Shown: positions 18,167 through 26,629 of the stretch, piece after piece
How positions within the stretch are numbered: position 1 is the first letter of the stretch
Layout: every line of letters begins with the position of its first letter
From: DATLMR01 sp035634255
GTDB taxonomy: Bacteria > Acidobacteriota > Blastocatellia > UBA7656
DNA length: 36,869 bases
Direction: 5' to 3'
Assembly: GCA_035634255.1 (NCBI GenBank)
Contig: DASQDI010000017.1
Location: forward strand, 1 to 36,869
Notes under the pieces: generated by a model
Database searches by the model: none
Seen by the model: only the letters and a program-made list of their open reading frames with translations
What the model was told of the DNA's origin: nothing
Made by a program: the position numbers and the translations under genes

Positions 18167-18910
18167 ATGGACGAAGATACGAGACTCGACGTTCTGGCAA
18201 TCGGCGCGCACCCGGACGACGCGGAATTCTCCTGCGGCGGCACCCTCCTGAAACTCGGCTCGCTCGGCTACCGCGTGGGCATAATGGACATGGCCCGCGG
18301 AGAGATGGGGACGCGCGGGTCGGGCGAGATACGGGCGAAGGAGGCGGAGGCCGCCGCCCGCGCGCTCAGGCTCACGATCCGCGACAATCTCGAACTGCCC
18401 GACGGGCACATCTGGCTGTCGGAGGAGTCACGCGTGCGAATGGCGCGAAAGATTCGCAAATACAGGCCGCGCATCGTCCTCACGCACTTCTGGGAAGACC
18501 CGCACCCGGACCACGTTCACACGTGCCAGATCGTCCGCGAGGCCGCGCACGTCGCGGGGCTCGCGAAGTACGACCCCGAGGGCGGGCAGGAGAGGTTCCG
18601 TCCTTCCGCCATCGCCCACTTCATGTTCCCCCGCACGGTGGTCCCGAGCTTCGTCGTCGACATCAGCGATTTCGCGGACGAGAAGTCGTCGGCCATCGCC
18701 TGCTACCGCTCGCAGCTCTACGACCCCGAAAGCCGCGAGCCGGAGACGGCCATCAGCGCCGAGGGCTTCCTCCGCCGTCTCGAATCCCGCCAGAGATTCT
18801 TCGGCTCCCTGATCGCGGTCGAGCACGGCGAAGCCTTCGTCGTCCGCGAGGCGCTCAACGTTCACGACCCCGTCGCCCTGCTAACGCGGCGGATGAATAT
18901 GTACAGCTAG
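18167..18910 (+). CDS. bshB1: Bacillithiol biosynthesis deacetylase BshB1
   Basis: Removes the N-acetyl group from GlcNAc-malate, the second step of bacillithiol synthesis, as a zinc-dependent LmbE/PIG-L deacetylase. 247 residues. The metal motif is AIGAHPDDAEFSCGG (His15, Asp17, Asp18), with the second metal motif HPDHVH at 113-118. ARGEMGTRGSGEIRAKEA is typical of BshB1. ATG 18167 has GGAGGGAAG upstream. The reading frame extends upstream without a better start. The next gene is bshA, separated by repeat copy C, so the pathway assignment is strong. BshC, which adds cysteine, is not in the window. The stop TAG abuts the repeat. Confidence 0.92.
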   Translation: MDEDTRLDVLAIGAHPDDAEFSCGGTLLKLGSLGYRVGIMDMARGEMGTRGSGEIRAKEAEAAARALRLTIRDNLELPDGHIWLSEESRVRMARKIRKYRPRIVLTHFWEDPHPDHVHTCQIVREAAHVAGLAKYDPEGGQERFRPSAIAHFMFPRTVVPSFVVDISDFADEKSSAIACYRSQLYDPESREPETAISAEGFLRRLESRQRFFGSLIAVEHGEAFVVREALNVHDPVALLTRRMNMYS

Positions 18911-19031
18911 GGGCCAGTGGCTAGGGGCCGGGGGGCAGGGAGGGAACGGATGCGCGCATCATTTCAAACCCTCTTTAAAGAATCCCTCCCCTAGACTCTG
19001 GCCCCCGGCCCCGGCCACCGACCACTGATAA
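18911..19031. repeat. Dispersed palindromic repeat, copy C
   Basis: Fills the bshB1-bshA gap, from the stop codon to 3 nt before ATG 19034. Core CTTTAAAGAATCC is at 18973-18985. Left arm GGGGCCAGTGGCTAGGGGCC is mirrored by the right side GGCCCCGGCCACCGACCACTG-like sequence. Confidence 0.8.
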
Positions 19032-19033
19032 CC

Positions 19034-20173
19034 ATGAACATCGGCATCACCTGTTATCCCTCGTACGGCGGCAGCGGCATCGTGGGCGCGGAGCTGGGCC
19101 TCGAACTCGCGAAGCGCGGCCACTCGATCCACTTCGTCAGCTACGCCCCCCCGATGCGGCTCGGCAACGGAGGTGTCGAGCGCGAGCGCATACATTTTCA
19201 CTCCGTCGATATGCTGAGCTACCCGCTTTTCGAGTACCCGCCCTACACGCTCGCGCTCGCGTCTAAGCTCTGCGAGGTCGCCCGCGCCCACTCGCTCGAC
19301 CTCGTGCACATGCATTACGCGATACCGCACGCGGTCAGCGCCTACCTCGCGCGCGAGATGCTCAAGGGCGAGCGCTACCTGCCGGTGGTGACGACCCTGC
19401 ACGGGACCGACATAACCCTCGTCGGGCGCGACCCGTCGTTTTTGCCCATCACCCGGTTCGGCATCGAGCAGTCCGACTCCGTCACCGCCATATCGAGCTA
19501 CCTGAAAGGGGCGACGCAGGAGGCCTTCTGTATGGGGTGCTCGATAGAGGTGATCTATAACTTCATCGATCTCGATTATTACAGGAGGGCGCCAGAAGAG
19601 TCGGTCCGGCGAAGCCTCGCTCCGGGCGGGGAGAAGGTCATCCTCCACGTATCGACCTTCAGGCCCGTCAAGCGAATCATGGATTGCATCGAGGTGATGG
19701 CGCGCCTGAAGGGCCGCGTGCGCGCGCGGCTCGTGTTGTGCGGGGACGGGCCCGAGCGCCCCGAGGCCGAGGCGCTCGCCGCGCGGCTCGATGTCTCGGA
19801 CATCGTGGACTTCGTGGGCAAGCAGCCGCAGTCCCGGATTCGGGATTACCTCTCAGTCGCCGACCTGCTGCTGCTGCCGAGCCAGACCGAGTCATTCGGC
19901 CTCGTGGCTCTGGAAGCGATGGCCTGCGAGGTGCCCGTGGTGGCGACCCGCGTCGGCGGCCTCCCCGAAGTGGTCGAAGACGGCGAGACGGGCTTTCTCT
20001 TCGAGGTCGGGGACGTGGACCGTATGGCGGAAGCTGCGAGGCTGATACTCACGGATGATGGCCTGCGCGAGACGATGGGCCGCAACGGGCGCGGGGCGGC
20101 CGCGCGCTTCGCCACCGACAGGATAATCCCGCAGTACGAAGAGCTGTACCGCTCCGTCATCGACAGGGCATAA
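19034..20173 (+). CDS. bshA: GlcNAc-malate synthase BshA (bacillithiol)
   Basis: Glycosyltransferase family 4 enzyme joining UDP-GlcNAc to L-malate, the first step of bacillithiol synthesis. 379 residues, the family length. The N-terminal Rossmann domain has YPSYGGSGIVGAELGLELA and HFVSYAPPMRL, both BshA hallmarks. LHGTDITLVGRDPS and IEQSDSVTAISSYLK follow. The C-terminal domain has the nucleotide-sugar EX7E motif in ESFGLVALEAMACEVPVVA and GGLPEVVEDGETGFLF. No ribosome site precedes the ATG, which follows repeat copy C at once. Translation may depend on the upstream bshB1 message. It converges on murB. Confidence 0.95.
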   Translation: MNIGITCYPSYGGSGIVGAELGLELAKRGHSIHFVSYAPPMRLGNGGVERERIHFHSVDMLSYPLFEYPPYTLALASKLCEVARAHSLDLVHMHYAIPHAVSAYLAREMLKGERYLPVVTTLHGTDITLVGRDPSFLPITRFGIEQSDSVTAISSYLKGATQEAFCMGCSIEVIYNFIDLDYYRRAPEESVRRSLAPGGEKVILHVSTFRPVKRIMDCIEVMARLKGRVRARLVLCGDGPERPEAEALAARLDVSDIVDFVGKQPQSRIRDYLSVADLLLLPSQTESFGLVALEAMACEVPVVATRVGGLPEVVEDGETGFLFEVGDVDRMAEAARLILTDDGLRETMGRNGRGAAARFATDRIIPQYEELYRSVIDRA

Positions 20174-20208
20174 GTTGTGGCCCGCAGGTCGCCCCGCCCG
20201 CCGCCAGT

Positions 20209-21282
20209 TTAATCATTGGGTTTGTCCTCGCGCTCCCCGACGAAGACGGGCTCGGGCGCGAGCGTGACGTTGAACGTTTCGCGCACGCCCGCTTCTATCT
20301 CTCGGGCGAGCTCGATGATCTCGCGCGCGGTCCCGCCGCCCCGGTTGATGATGGCGAGCGCGTGCTTTGTCGAAGTGCCCACGTTGCCGCGGACGACGCC
20401 CCTCGGAAATCCCGCCCGCTCGATCAGCCAGGCCGCCGAAAGTTTTACGTGGCCGTCGGGGGCGGGGAACGAAGGCATCGCGTCGGCGTCGCCCGTCAAC
20501 TCGCGCGCGCGCTCCCTGATCCGCTCGAACTCGCCCGCCGAGACGACCGGGTTGACGAAGAACGAGCCCACGCTGCGAGAGTCCGGGTCGCGCGGGTCTA
20601 TGACCATCGCCTTGCGCGCGCGGAGAGTGAGCACGGCCCTGCGCGTTTCGGCAAGCGACGGCTCGCCCGCCCCCCGTTCGTCGAGGTAGCGCCTCAGCTC
20701 CGAGTAGCGGATGGCGGGCGGGCCCGACTCGATCAGCCTGTAGGTGACGCCGGTGATGATGAAACGGCCCCGGTCGCGGTGCTTGAAGCGGCTCGCGCGG
20801 TAGCCGAACTCGCACTCGCTCGCGCGCACCTCGACGAGCCGGTCGGTCGCGAGGTCGTAAGCCTCGACCGAAACGAGAGTCTCGCTCGTCTCCTGCCCGT
20901 ACGCGCCGACGTTTTGAACGGGGGTCGCCCCCACTTTGCCGGGTATGCCCGAAAGACACTCGAAGCCCGCCAGACCGTCGGCCACCGAAGCCGCGACCAG
21001 CTCGTCCCAGTCCTCGCCCGCGCCGGCTTTAATTAAGACGTGGCCGCCTTCCCGTCGCGCGTCGACGCCTCGGATGTTCATGCGAAGGACGAGGCCGGGA
21101 AAGCCGGAATCGGATATGACCACGTTGCTGCCGCCTCCCAGCACGAAGAGCGGGAGGCCGCGTCTGCGCGCCCAGGCCACCCCTTCCGCGAGGGCCGAGG
21201 CGTCAGTAATTTCCGAGAAGTAGCGCGCGGGGCCGCCTACGCCGAGCGTGGTGAAGGGCGCGAGCCTCACCCCTTCGCTCAT
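20209..21282 (-). CDS. murB: UDP-N-acetylenolpyruvoylglucosamine reductase (MurB)
   Basis: FAD enzyme reducing UDP-GlcNAc-enolpyruvate to UDP-MurNAc with NADPH, in peptidoglycan precursor synthesis. ATG 21282 (GAGG 5 nt upstream) gives 357 residues and opens MSEGVRLAPFTTLGVGGPARYF. A TTG at 21327 would add 15 residues and is less likely. FAD-binding LFVLGGGSNVVISDSGFPG, GIPGKVGATPVQNVGAYG, YRASRFKHRDRGRFII, the proton-donor Ser in SVGSFFVNPVV and the late Glu-rich VRETFNVTLAPEPVFVG place it in the E. coli-type (type I) group. It stands alone, without other mur genes nearby. Confidence 0.94.
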   Translation of the reverse strand: MSEGVRLAPFTTLGVGGPARYFSEITDASALAEGVAWARRRGLPLFVLGGGSNVVISDSGFPGLVLRMNIRGVDARREGGHVLIKAGAGEDWDELVAASVADGLAGFECLSGIPGKVGATPVQNVGAYGQETSETLVSVEAYDLATDRLVEVRASECEFGYRASRFKHRDRGRFIITGVTYRLIESGPPAIRYSELRRYLDERGAGEPSLAETRRAVLTLRARKAMVIDPRDPDSRSVGSFFVNPVVSAGEFERIRERARELTGDADAMPSFPAPDGHVKLSAAWLIERAGFPRGVVRGNVGTSTKHALAIINRGGGTAREIIELAREIEAGVRETFNVTLAPEPVFVGEREDKPND

Positions 21283-21604
21283 GGCCGCCTCGAATGATTT
21301 TTCTTCATGGAGATTTTTTCCCGGCAAGGCTCTAGCCTACCCCGCGCGTCCTCCGGGAGTCCAGCGATTGCCGATGTCGGCTTGTCTCCGGACGGCTCTC
21401 GTAGTAGTATCTAACGAACGGCGGAAGCCGCGACTGGCTGGTCGTGGTAAGAACATCCGCTTATTGGAGAGACCGATGATAGTCATTAAGATTAGGCTCA
21501 TTAACTAACTCCCACATTTGTACCGGCGATTGGCGATTATTTGCCGCCGGACCTTCATAACTTTCTGTCGCTCGATTGGGCAGTCGAATCGATTAAGAAT
21601 CTCT
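21283..21604. other. Non-coding gap between divergent murB and ABC genes
   Basis: About 320 nt with no convincing gene. It holds the possible ABC promoter (21464-21492). A weak minus-strand pair (TGGACT near 21362, TAGGCT near 21335) could serve murB. No repeat or RNA gene recognised. Confidence 0.4.
21464..21492 (+). promoter_or_regulatory. Putative promoter of the ABC exporter operon
   Basis: TTGGAG (21464-21469), a 17-nt spacer, TAAGAT (21487-21492). The leader to ATG 21605 would be about 105 nt. Confidence 0.35.
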
Positions 21605-22567
21605 ATGACTTCTACAAAGACCAGTGCAGAACATTCTGCGCCGCATGCCGCTGCTTTGCGGTGCGAGGGATTGATCAAGCAGTACGCCGACGTGACCGCG
21701 GTCAATGGGCTGGACCTCGAAGTGAGAATGGGCGAGTGTTTCGGCCTGCTCGGCCCGAACGGCGCGGGCAAGACGACGACCGTCGAGATTCTGGAAGGGC
21801 TCACGCCTCTGGACGGGGGCTCGGTGGAAGTGCTCGGGCAGAAGTGGGGGGCGGGCGATGACCAGAGGTTGCGCGACCGGCTGGGGGTCCAGCTTCAGGA
21901 GACGCAGTTCGCCGACAAGCTCTCGGTCGAAGAGACGATCCGGCTCTTCCGCAGCTTCTACAGGAGCGGGCGCTCGGTCGATGAAGTGATAAGCACGGTT
22001 GAGCTGGATGAGAAGCGCAAGGCGCGCGTGGGCAAGCTGTCGGGCGGGCAGAAGCAGCGCCTCGCCGTGGCGTGCGCGCTCGTGGGCGACCCGGACCTCC
22101 TCTTCCTCGACGAGCCGACGACCGGCCTCGACCCGCAGGCGCGGCTCAAGCTCTGGGAGATAGTCGAAAAGTTCCAGGCGGGCGGGGGGACGATACTTCT
22201 GACGACTCATTACATGGAGGAAGCGACCCGCCTGTGCGACCGCGTCGCCATCATGGATCACGGGCGAGTGATCGCGCTCGGCACCCCGCTTGAGCTGATC
22301 GCCTCGCTCGGGGCGGACCAGATAATCGAGTTCAACGTGAAAGGCGAGTTGAATGACGCGGCCCTAGTCGCGCTCCCCGGCGTCCGCGGGGTGCGGGGGC
22401 GCGAGGGCGACTACGCGCTCACGGTCTCCGAGATCGGCGTGGCCCTGCCCGCCCTGCTCGCGGAGTTCGACCGCCAGAGCGTGGAGATCGTCACCATGAC
22501 AACTCATCAAGCGACTCTCGAAGACGTGTTCGTGAGTCTGACAGGGAGGATGCTGCGCGATGCCTGA
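21605..22567 (+). CDS. ABC-2 type exporter, ATP-binding subunit
   Basis: 320 residues. Walker A GLLGPNGAGKTTTVE, Q-loop GVQLQETQF, signature LSGGQKQRLAVA, Walker B LLFLDEPTTGLDP and the switch histidine in LLTTHYMEEA are all intact. The C-terminal ~90 residues (from about VKGELNDAALVAL) form the accessory domain common in drug/polymer exporters of the CcmA/DrrA type. ATG 21605 was chosen because the domain starts soon after it. The frame upstream to 21518 has no ribosome site. It overlaps the permease gene by 8 nt (ATGCCTGA), so the two are translationally coupled. Exported substrate unknown. Confidence 0.93.
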   Translation: MTSTKTSAEHSAPHAAALRCEGLIKQYADVTAVNGLDLEVRMGECFGLLGPNGAGKTTTVEILEGLTPLDGGSVEVLGQKWGAGDDQRLRDRLGVQLQETQFADKLSVEETIRLFRSFYRSGRSVDEVISTVELDEKRKARVGKLSGGQKQRLAVACALVGDPDLLFLDEPTTGLDPQARLKLWEIVEKFQAGGGTILLTTHYMEEATRLCDRVAIMDHGRVIALGTPLELIASLGADQIIEFNVKGELNDAALVALPGVRGVRGREGDYALTVSEIGVALPALLAEFDRQSVEIVTMTTHQATLEDVFVSLTGRMLRDA

Positions 22568-23807
22568 AGCACAAAAAGAATTGATCGCAGAAGAAGAGGG
22601 CGTCGCGAGCGAGCCGACGGGGGCGCAGGCCCCCGCCGCCCCGCGCGACGCCTCAGGCAGTCCTTCAACCGGGCGGGGAGCCCCCCTTCGCGAGCCGGAA
22701 GCCATCCGCTCGTCGGAAGGGCCTCACCCGCTCGTCGAGCTAACCTTCGTCCGCGTGCGCGAGTTCGTCCGCGAGCCCGAGGCCATGTTCTGGGTCTTCA
22801 TCTTCCCGATCCTCATGGCCTGCGTGCTCGGCATAGCATTCCGGAATACCGCGCCCGAACTGACGCGCATAGCAGTCGAGCGGGTCTCGGGCGACGCGAG
22901 CGGCGCGGGCGCAAACAAGGACATGGACAGAATAGTCGCGGCGCTCTCGCCCGCGTCCAATTCTTTCGGCCTCTCCGCCGAAGCCCTGAGCCCCGAGCAG
23001 GCGGCGCACGCGCTTCGCACGGGGAAGGTCGCCATAATCATTCGCGCGGTCGGCGGAGGCGACGGGAAGGCCCCCGAGATCGAGTACCACTACGACCCCA
23101 CGCGGCCGGAGAGCCGGACGGCGCGGCTCTCGGTGGACGACGCCTTGCAGCGCGAGTTCGGGCGCGCGGACGTGGTCTCGGTGCGCGAAGAGACGAGGAC
23201 TGAGCCGGGCGCGCGCTACATCGACTTCCTAATCCCCGGCCTGATCGGGTTGAACCTGATGGGCAGCGGGATGTGGGGCCTCGGGTTCGCGATTGTGTGG
23301 GCGCGCAACCGGAAGCTGCTCAAGCGTCTGGCCGCGACCCCGATGCGGAAGTCGCATTACCTCTTCTCCTTCATGCTCTCGCGGCTGGTGTTTCTGGCGG
23401 GCGAGGTCGCGGTGGTCGTCGCGTTCGCGTGGTTCGCGTTCGACGTGAAGGTGCAGGGCTCTCTGGTGAGCCTCGCGTTCCTATCGGTCGTCGGCGCGCT
23501 GTCGTTCGGGGGGATCGGCCTGCTCGTGGCCGCGAGGCCGAAGACGGTCGAGGGGGTGTCGGGCCTGATGAACCTCGTGATGGTCCCGATGTGGCTTTTT
23601 TCGGGGACCTTCTTCTCGTCGTCCCGGTTCCCCGAATCGGTCCAGCCTTTCATCAAGGCCCTGCCGCTCACGGCCCTGAACGACTCGTACCGCGCCGTGA
23701 TGAACGAGGGCCTGCCGCTGGCCTCGACGTGGGGGGAGATATCCGTGCTGCTCGTCTGGGCTCTGGTGAGCTTCGCGGTCGCCCTCCGAATCTTCAGGTG
23801 GCAGTGA
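22560..23807 (+). CDS. ABC-2 type permease subunit
   Basis: 415 residues. A long, polar N-terminal tail (about 1-75, Pro/Ala/Glu-rich) precedes TM1 (MFWVFIFPILMACVLGIAF). A ~110-residue external domain follows, then five more helices from about residue 220 (IDFLIPGLIGLNLMGSGMWG onward). GFAIVWARNRKLLKRLAATP and WLFSGTFFSSSRFPESVQPF are typical of ABC-2 membrane subunits (PF12698-type layout with a large loop). It works with the overlapping ATPase subunit. The unusually long cytoplasmic tail is not explained by the family. Confidence 0.9.
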   Translation: MPEAQKELIAEEEGVASEPTGAQAPAAPRDASGSPSTGRGAPLREPEAIRSSEGPHPLVELTFVRVREFVREPEAMFWVFIFPILMACVLGIAFRNTAPELTRIAVERVSGDASGAGANKDMDRIVAALSPASNSFGLSAEALSPEQAAHALRTGKVAIIIRAVGGGDGKAPEIEYHYDPTRPESRTARLSVDDALQREFGRADVVSVREETRTEPGARYIDFLIPGLIGLNLMGSGMWGLGFAIVWARNRKLLKRLAATPMRKSHYLFSFMLSRLVFLAGEVAVVVAFAWFAFDVKVQGSLVSLAFLSVVGALSFGGIGLLVAARPKTVEGVSGLMNLVMVPMWLFSGTFFSSSRFPESVQPFIKALPLTALNDSYRAVMNEGLPLASTWGEISVLLVWALVSFAVALRIFRWQ

Positions 23808-23818
23808 GGTGGTGAGAG

Positions 23819-24520
23819 ATGAAGGGGAGCTTTTCGATCCGCGTCGATGAAGACCGATCCGTGACCGGCATAACCTACGCGGCGTCGGGGCGGGAGCGTC
23901 AAGGGGTGACGCTCCTGCTCGGCCACGGGGCGGGCGCGGACCAGACGAGCGAATTCATGGTTGCCTTCGCCGAAGGGCTCGCGGCCCGCGGCACCGACGT
24001 GGTGACGTACAACTTTCTCTACACGGAGGAGGGGCGGCGCGCGCCCGACCGTGGGGACAAACTGGAAGCGTGCCTGCGCGCGGCCATCTCCGCCGTGCGC
24101 GGGCGAAAGCCTCTGGCCGGGAACAGGCTCATCATCGGGGGCAAATCTCTCGGGGGGCGCATCGCCTCGCAGGTCGCCGCCGAGGGTGTCGAGGGTTTAA
24201 GCGGGCTCGTCTTCCTCGGCTACCCGCTCCACCCTCCGGGCAAGCCGGGGCAGCTTCGCGCGGACCACCTGCCGCGCATCGGCCTGCCTATGCTCTTCGT
24301 GCAGGGCTCTCGCGACCCGTTCGGCACGCCTGACGAGTTGCTGCCCATCACGAGCAGGCTCAAGCCGCCGGCCCACCTCTACGTGATCGAAGGCGGGGAT
24401 CATTCATTCAAAGTCCCGAAGAGCGCCCCCGTCTCGCAGGATCATGTCTACGAGCGCGCCAAAGACGGGATAGGGGAATGGATCAGGGGTCAGTGGCCGG
24501 GGGGCAGGAGCCAGGGCTAA
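23819..24520 (+). CDS. Alpha/beta hydrolase (KANL3/Tex30-like)
   Basis: 233 residues of the alpha/beta hydrolase fold. The oxyanion region LLLGHGAGADQTSEFM, nucleophile elbow GGKSLGGRIASQ (GxSxG), acidic region LFVQGSRDPFGTPDEL and catalytic histidine GGDHSFKVP are all present. This set resembles the KANL3/Tex30 hydrolase family. Substrate is unknown. ATG 23819 is 11 nt after the ABC permease stop, so it is probably the third gene of the operon. The last residues (WIRGQWPGGRSQG) and the TAA stop are read from repeat copy D, so the ancestral C-terminus was probably changed. Confidence 0.88.
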   Translation: MKGSFSIRVDEDRSVTGITYAASGRERQGVTLLLGHGAGADQTSEFMVAFAEGLAARGTDVVTYNFLYTEEGRRAPDRGDKLEACLRAAISAVRGRKPLAGNRLIIGGKSLGGRIASQVAAEGVEGLSGLVFLGYPLHPPGKPGQLRADHLPRIGLPMLFVQGSRDPFGTPDELLPITSRLKPPAHLYVIEGGDHSFKVPKSAPVSQDHVYERAKDGIGEWIRGQWPGGRSQG

Positions 24521-24635
24521 GGAAGTAACATCTCAGATTCTCTTTGTAGAATCGATCCCCTTAAAGAATCACTTTCGGGTAAATCGAAATCGCGGGCGTC
24601 ACCCCTGACCCCTGGCCCCCGGCCACTGACCCCTG
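24484..24635. repeat. Dispersed palindromic repeat, copy D (perfect 20-bp inverted ends)
   Basis: CAGGGGTCAGTGGCCGGGGG (24484-24503) is exactly mirrored at 24616-24635. The core CTTTGTAGAATCG is at 24542-24554, inside a GATTCT/AGAATC hairpin, with a second TTAAAGAATC near 24561. This is the best preserved copy and resembles a MITE or REP/BIME unit. It carries the stop codon of the hydrolase gene. Confidence 0.85.
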
Positions 24636-24705
24636 CTACAATTATCCCCGCTTTCCGAATCACAGCTTCAGACTCTAAAATCAATAGTGGAAAATCAGGG
24701 TGGAA

Positions 24706-26523
24706 ATGGGCATGGAAAATCCTAGACCACAGACTCTCGTTGAATTACTGAAGCTCGCCGCGCGGTCGCGCCCGCAGTTCGAGGCGCTCAGGTTCAAGCA
24801 TAAGAAAGAGTGGACCGGCGTCACGACGGAGAAAGTTCTGGAGCGAGTCAGGAACGTCGCGCTCGGCCTGTACGGGCTGGGCGTGCGCAAGGGCGATTAC
24901 GTCGCCATGCTCGCGGAGAGCGGGCCGCTCTGGACCATAAGCGATTACGCCATCCTGTCGCTCGGCGCGGTCAACGTCCCCATCTACCCGACGCAGGCCG
25001 TGCATCAGGTCGAATACATCCTCGAAGAGACGCGCCCCAAACTCCTCTTGATCTCCTCCGCGAGGCAGATGAAGCGCGTGCGGGGGGCGCTCGATAAATT
25101 CTCCGACCTGCGCATCGTCCCTTTTCAGGAAGAGGTCACGGGCGAAAACGTCATCCCCTATGAGTCCCTTGAGAGCGCGGGCGCGCGCCTGTCTGAAGAG
25201 AGGCCGGAGCTTTACGACCTGCTCTCGTCGGACGTGAAGCCGGACGACCGCGCCTCGATCATCTACACCTCGGGCACGACCGGCGAGCCCAAAGGCGCGG
25301 TCCTCTCGCATTCCAACATCACGTTCAACGCGCTCGCGTCGGGCACGTTCCTGGGGATCGAAGCGAACAACCTGATGCTCTCTTTCCTGCCCCTCTCGCA
25401 CATCTTCGAGCGGATGGTCCTCTACCTCTGCCTCCATCACGGCGTGCAGATAAATTACGCGGGGGGGATAGAGACGGTCGCCTCCGACATGCAGGAGGTT
25501 CGGCCGACTCTCATGTCGAGCGTGCCGCGCCTGCTCGAAAAGATTCACGCGCGGGTGCAGAAGACCGCGTCCGACGCGGGCGGCGCGAGGAAGAAGATAC
25601 TCGACTGGGCCACGGGCGTCGGGCGTCGCCTCGCGGAGTACGAGACCTCGAACGAGAGCGTGCCCCCCATGCTTCAGCTTCAGAAGGACATCGCAGACCT
25701 GCTCGTATTCAGGAAGCTGCGCGCGGCGGTCGGCGACAACATGAAGCGCATAGTGTCGGGCGGCGCGGCCCTGTCGCCCGACGTCGCGATGTTTTTCATA
25801 GGCGCGGGGGTGCCGGTGCTTCAGGGCTACGGCCTGACCGAGACCTCGCCCGTCATCGCCGTCAACACGCTTGAGCGGAACCGCATAGGGTCGGTCGGCC
25901 GCCCCCTGCCGGGCGTCGAGGTGAAGATAGCCGAGGACGGGGAGATATTGACGCGGGGCCCGCACGTCTTTCAGGGCTACTTCAAGAAGCCGGAGGAGAC
26001 CGACTGCGTGTTTACGGAGAACGGCTCCGGCAGGTGGTTCAAGACCGGGGACATCGGCCACCTAGACGCGGACGGGTTCCTCTTCATCACGGACCGCAAG
26101 AAGGACCTGATAAAGACCTCCGCCGGGAAGTACGTCGCCCCGCAGTTGATCGAAGGGATGATAAACCAGAGCGAGTTCGTCGAGCAGGCCGTCATCGTGG
26201 GCGACAGGAGGAAGTACGTGAGCGCTCTGATCGTCCCCGACTTCGAGCGGCTGCGCGGCTGGGCTCGGCAGCAGGGGCTCGCCGACCTCGACAGGCAGGA
26301 GCTCATCTCGGACAAGCGCGTGGTGGAGATGGTCAGAAGCGAGGTGAAGCGCCTGACCGCGGAGCTGGCCGACTACGAGAAGGTGAAGCGTGTCGCGCTC
26401 CTGCCGAAAGAGTTCACGATAGACGGGGGCGAGCTGACGCCCACCCTCAAGGTGCGCCGGCGGGTGGTCGAGGAGAAGTACGGAGGGGTGATCGAATCGC
26501 TTTACACGGGCGGGGCGGACTGA
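24706..26523 (+). CDS. Long-chain fatty acid-CoA ligase (AMP-forming)
   Basis: 605 residues of the AMP-binding family, activating fatty acids to acyl-CoA through an acyl-adenylate. P-loop-like YTSGTTGEPKGAVLSHSN, gate region LPLSHIFERM, YGLTETSPVIAVN, and the hinge and C-terminal FKTGDIGHLDADGFLFITDR followed by KKDLIKTSAGKYVAPQ are all conserved as in FadD15-like enzymes. The catalytic Lys region near the end (ELTPTLKVRRR) is kept. ATG 24706 follows AGGG at 5-nt spacing. A GTG at 24700 and ATG 24712 are alternatives. It is separated from the hydrolase by repeat copy D and seems to be its own unit. Confidence 0.95.
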   Translation: MGMENPRPQTLVELLKLAARSRPQFEALRFKHKKEWTGVTTEKVLERVRNVALGLYGLGVRKGDYVAMLAESGPLWTISDYAILSLGAVNVPIYPTQAVHQVEYILEETRPKLLLISSARQMKRVRGALDKFSDLRIVPFQEEVTGENVIPYESLESAGARLSEERPELYDLLSSDVKPDDRASIIYTSGTTGEPKGAVLSHSNITFNALASGTFLGIEANNLMLSFLPLSHIFERMVLYLCLHHGVQINYAGGIETVASDMQEVRPTLMSSVPRLLEKIHARVQKTASDAGGARKKILDWATGVGRRLAEYETSNESVPPMLQLQKDIADLLVFRKLRAAVGDNMKRIVSGGAALSPDVAMFFIGAGVPVLQGYGLTETSPVIAVNTLERNRIGSVGRPLPGVEVKIAEDGEILTRGPHVFQGYFKKPEETDCVFTENGSGRWFKTGDIGHLDADGFLFITDRKKDLIKTSAGKYVAPQLIEGMINQSEFVEQAVIVGDRRKYVSALIVPDFERLRGWARQQGLADLDRQELISDKRVVEMVRSEVKRLTAELADYEKVKRVALLPKEFTIDGGELTPTLKVRRRVVEEKYGGVIESLYTGGAD

Positions 26524-26629
26524 AAAAAGCCCGATCACGCCCCCATTTCCTGCCCTGATTTTATTTCGCCCCGGACGCCCACATGGCCGTGTGCAACGCG
26601 ACCGGCTCCATGATACCCTTTACGCTACT

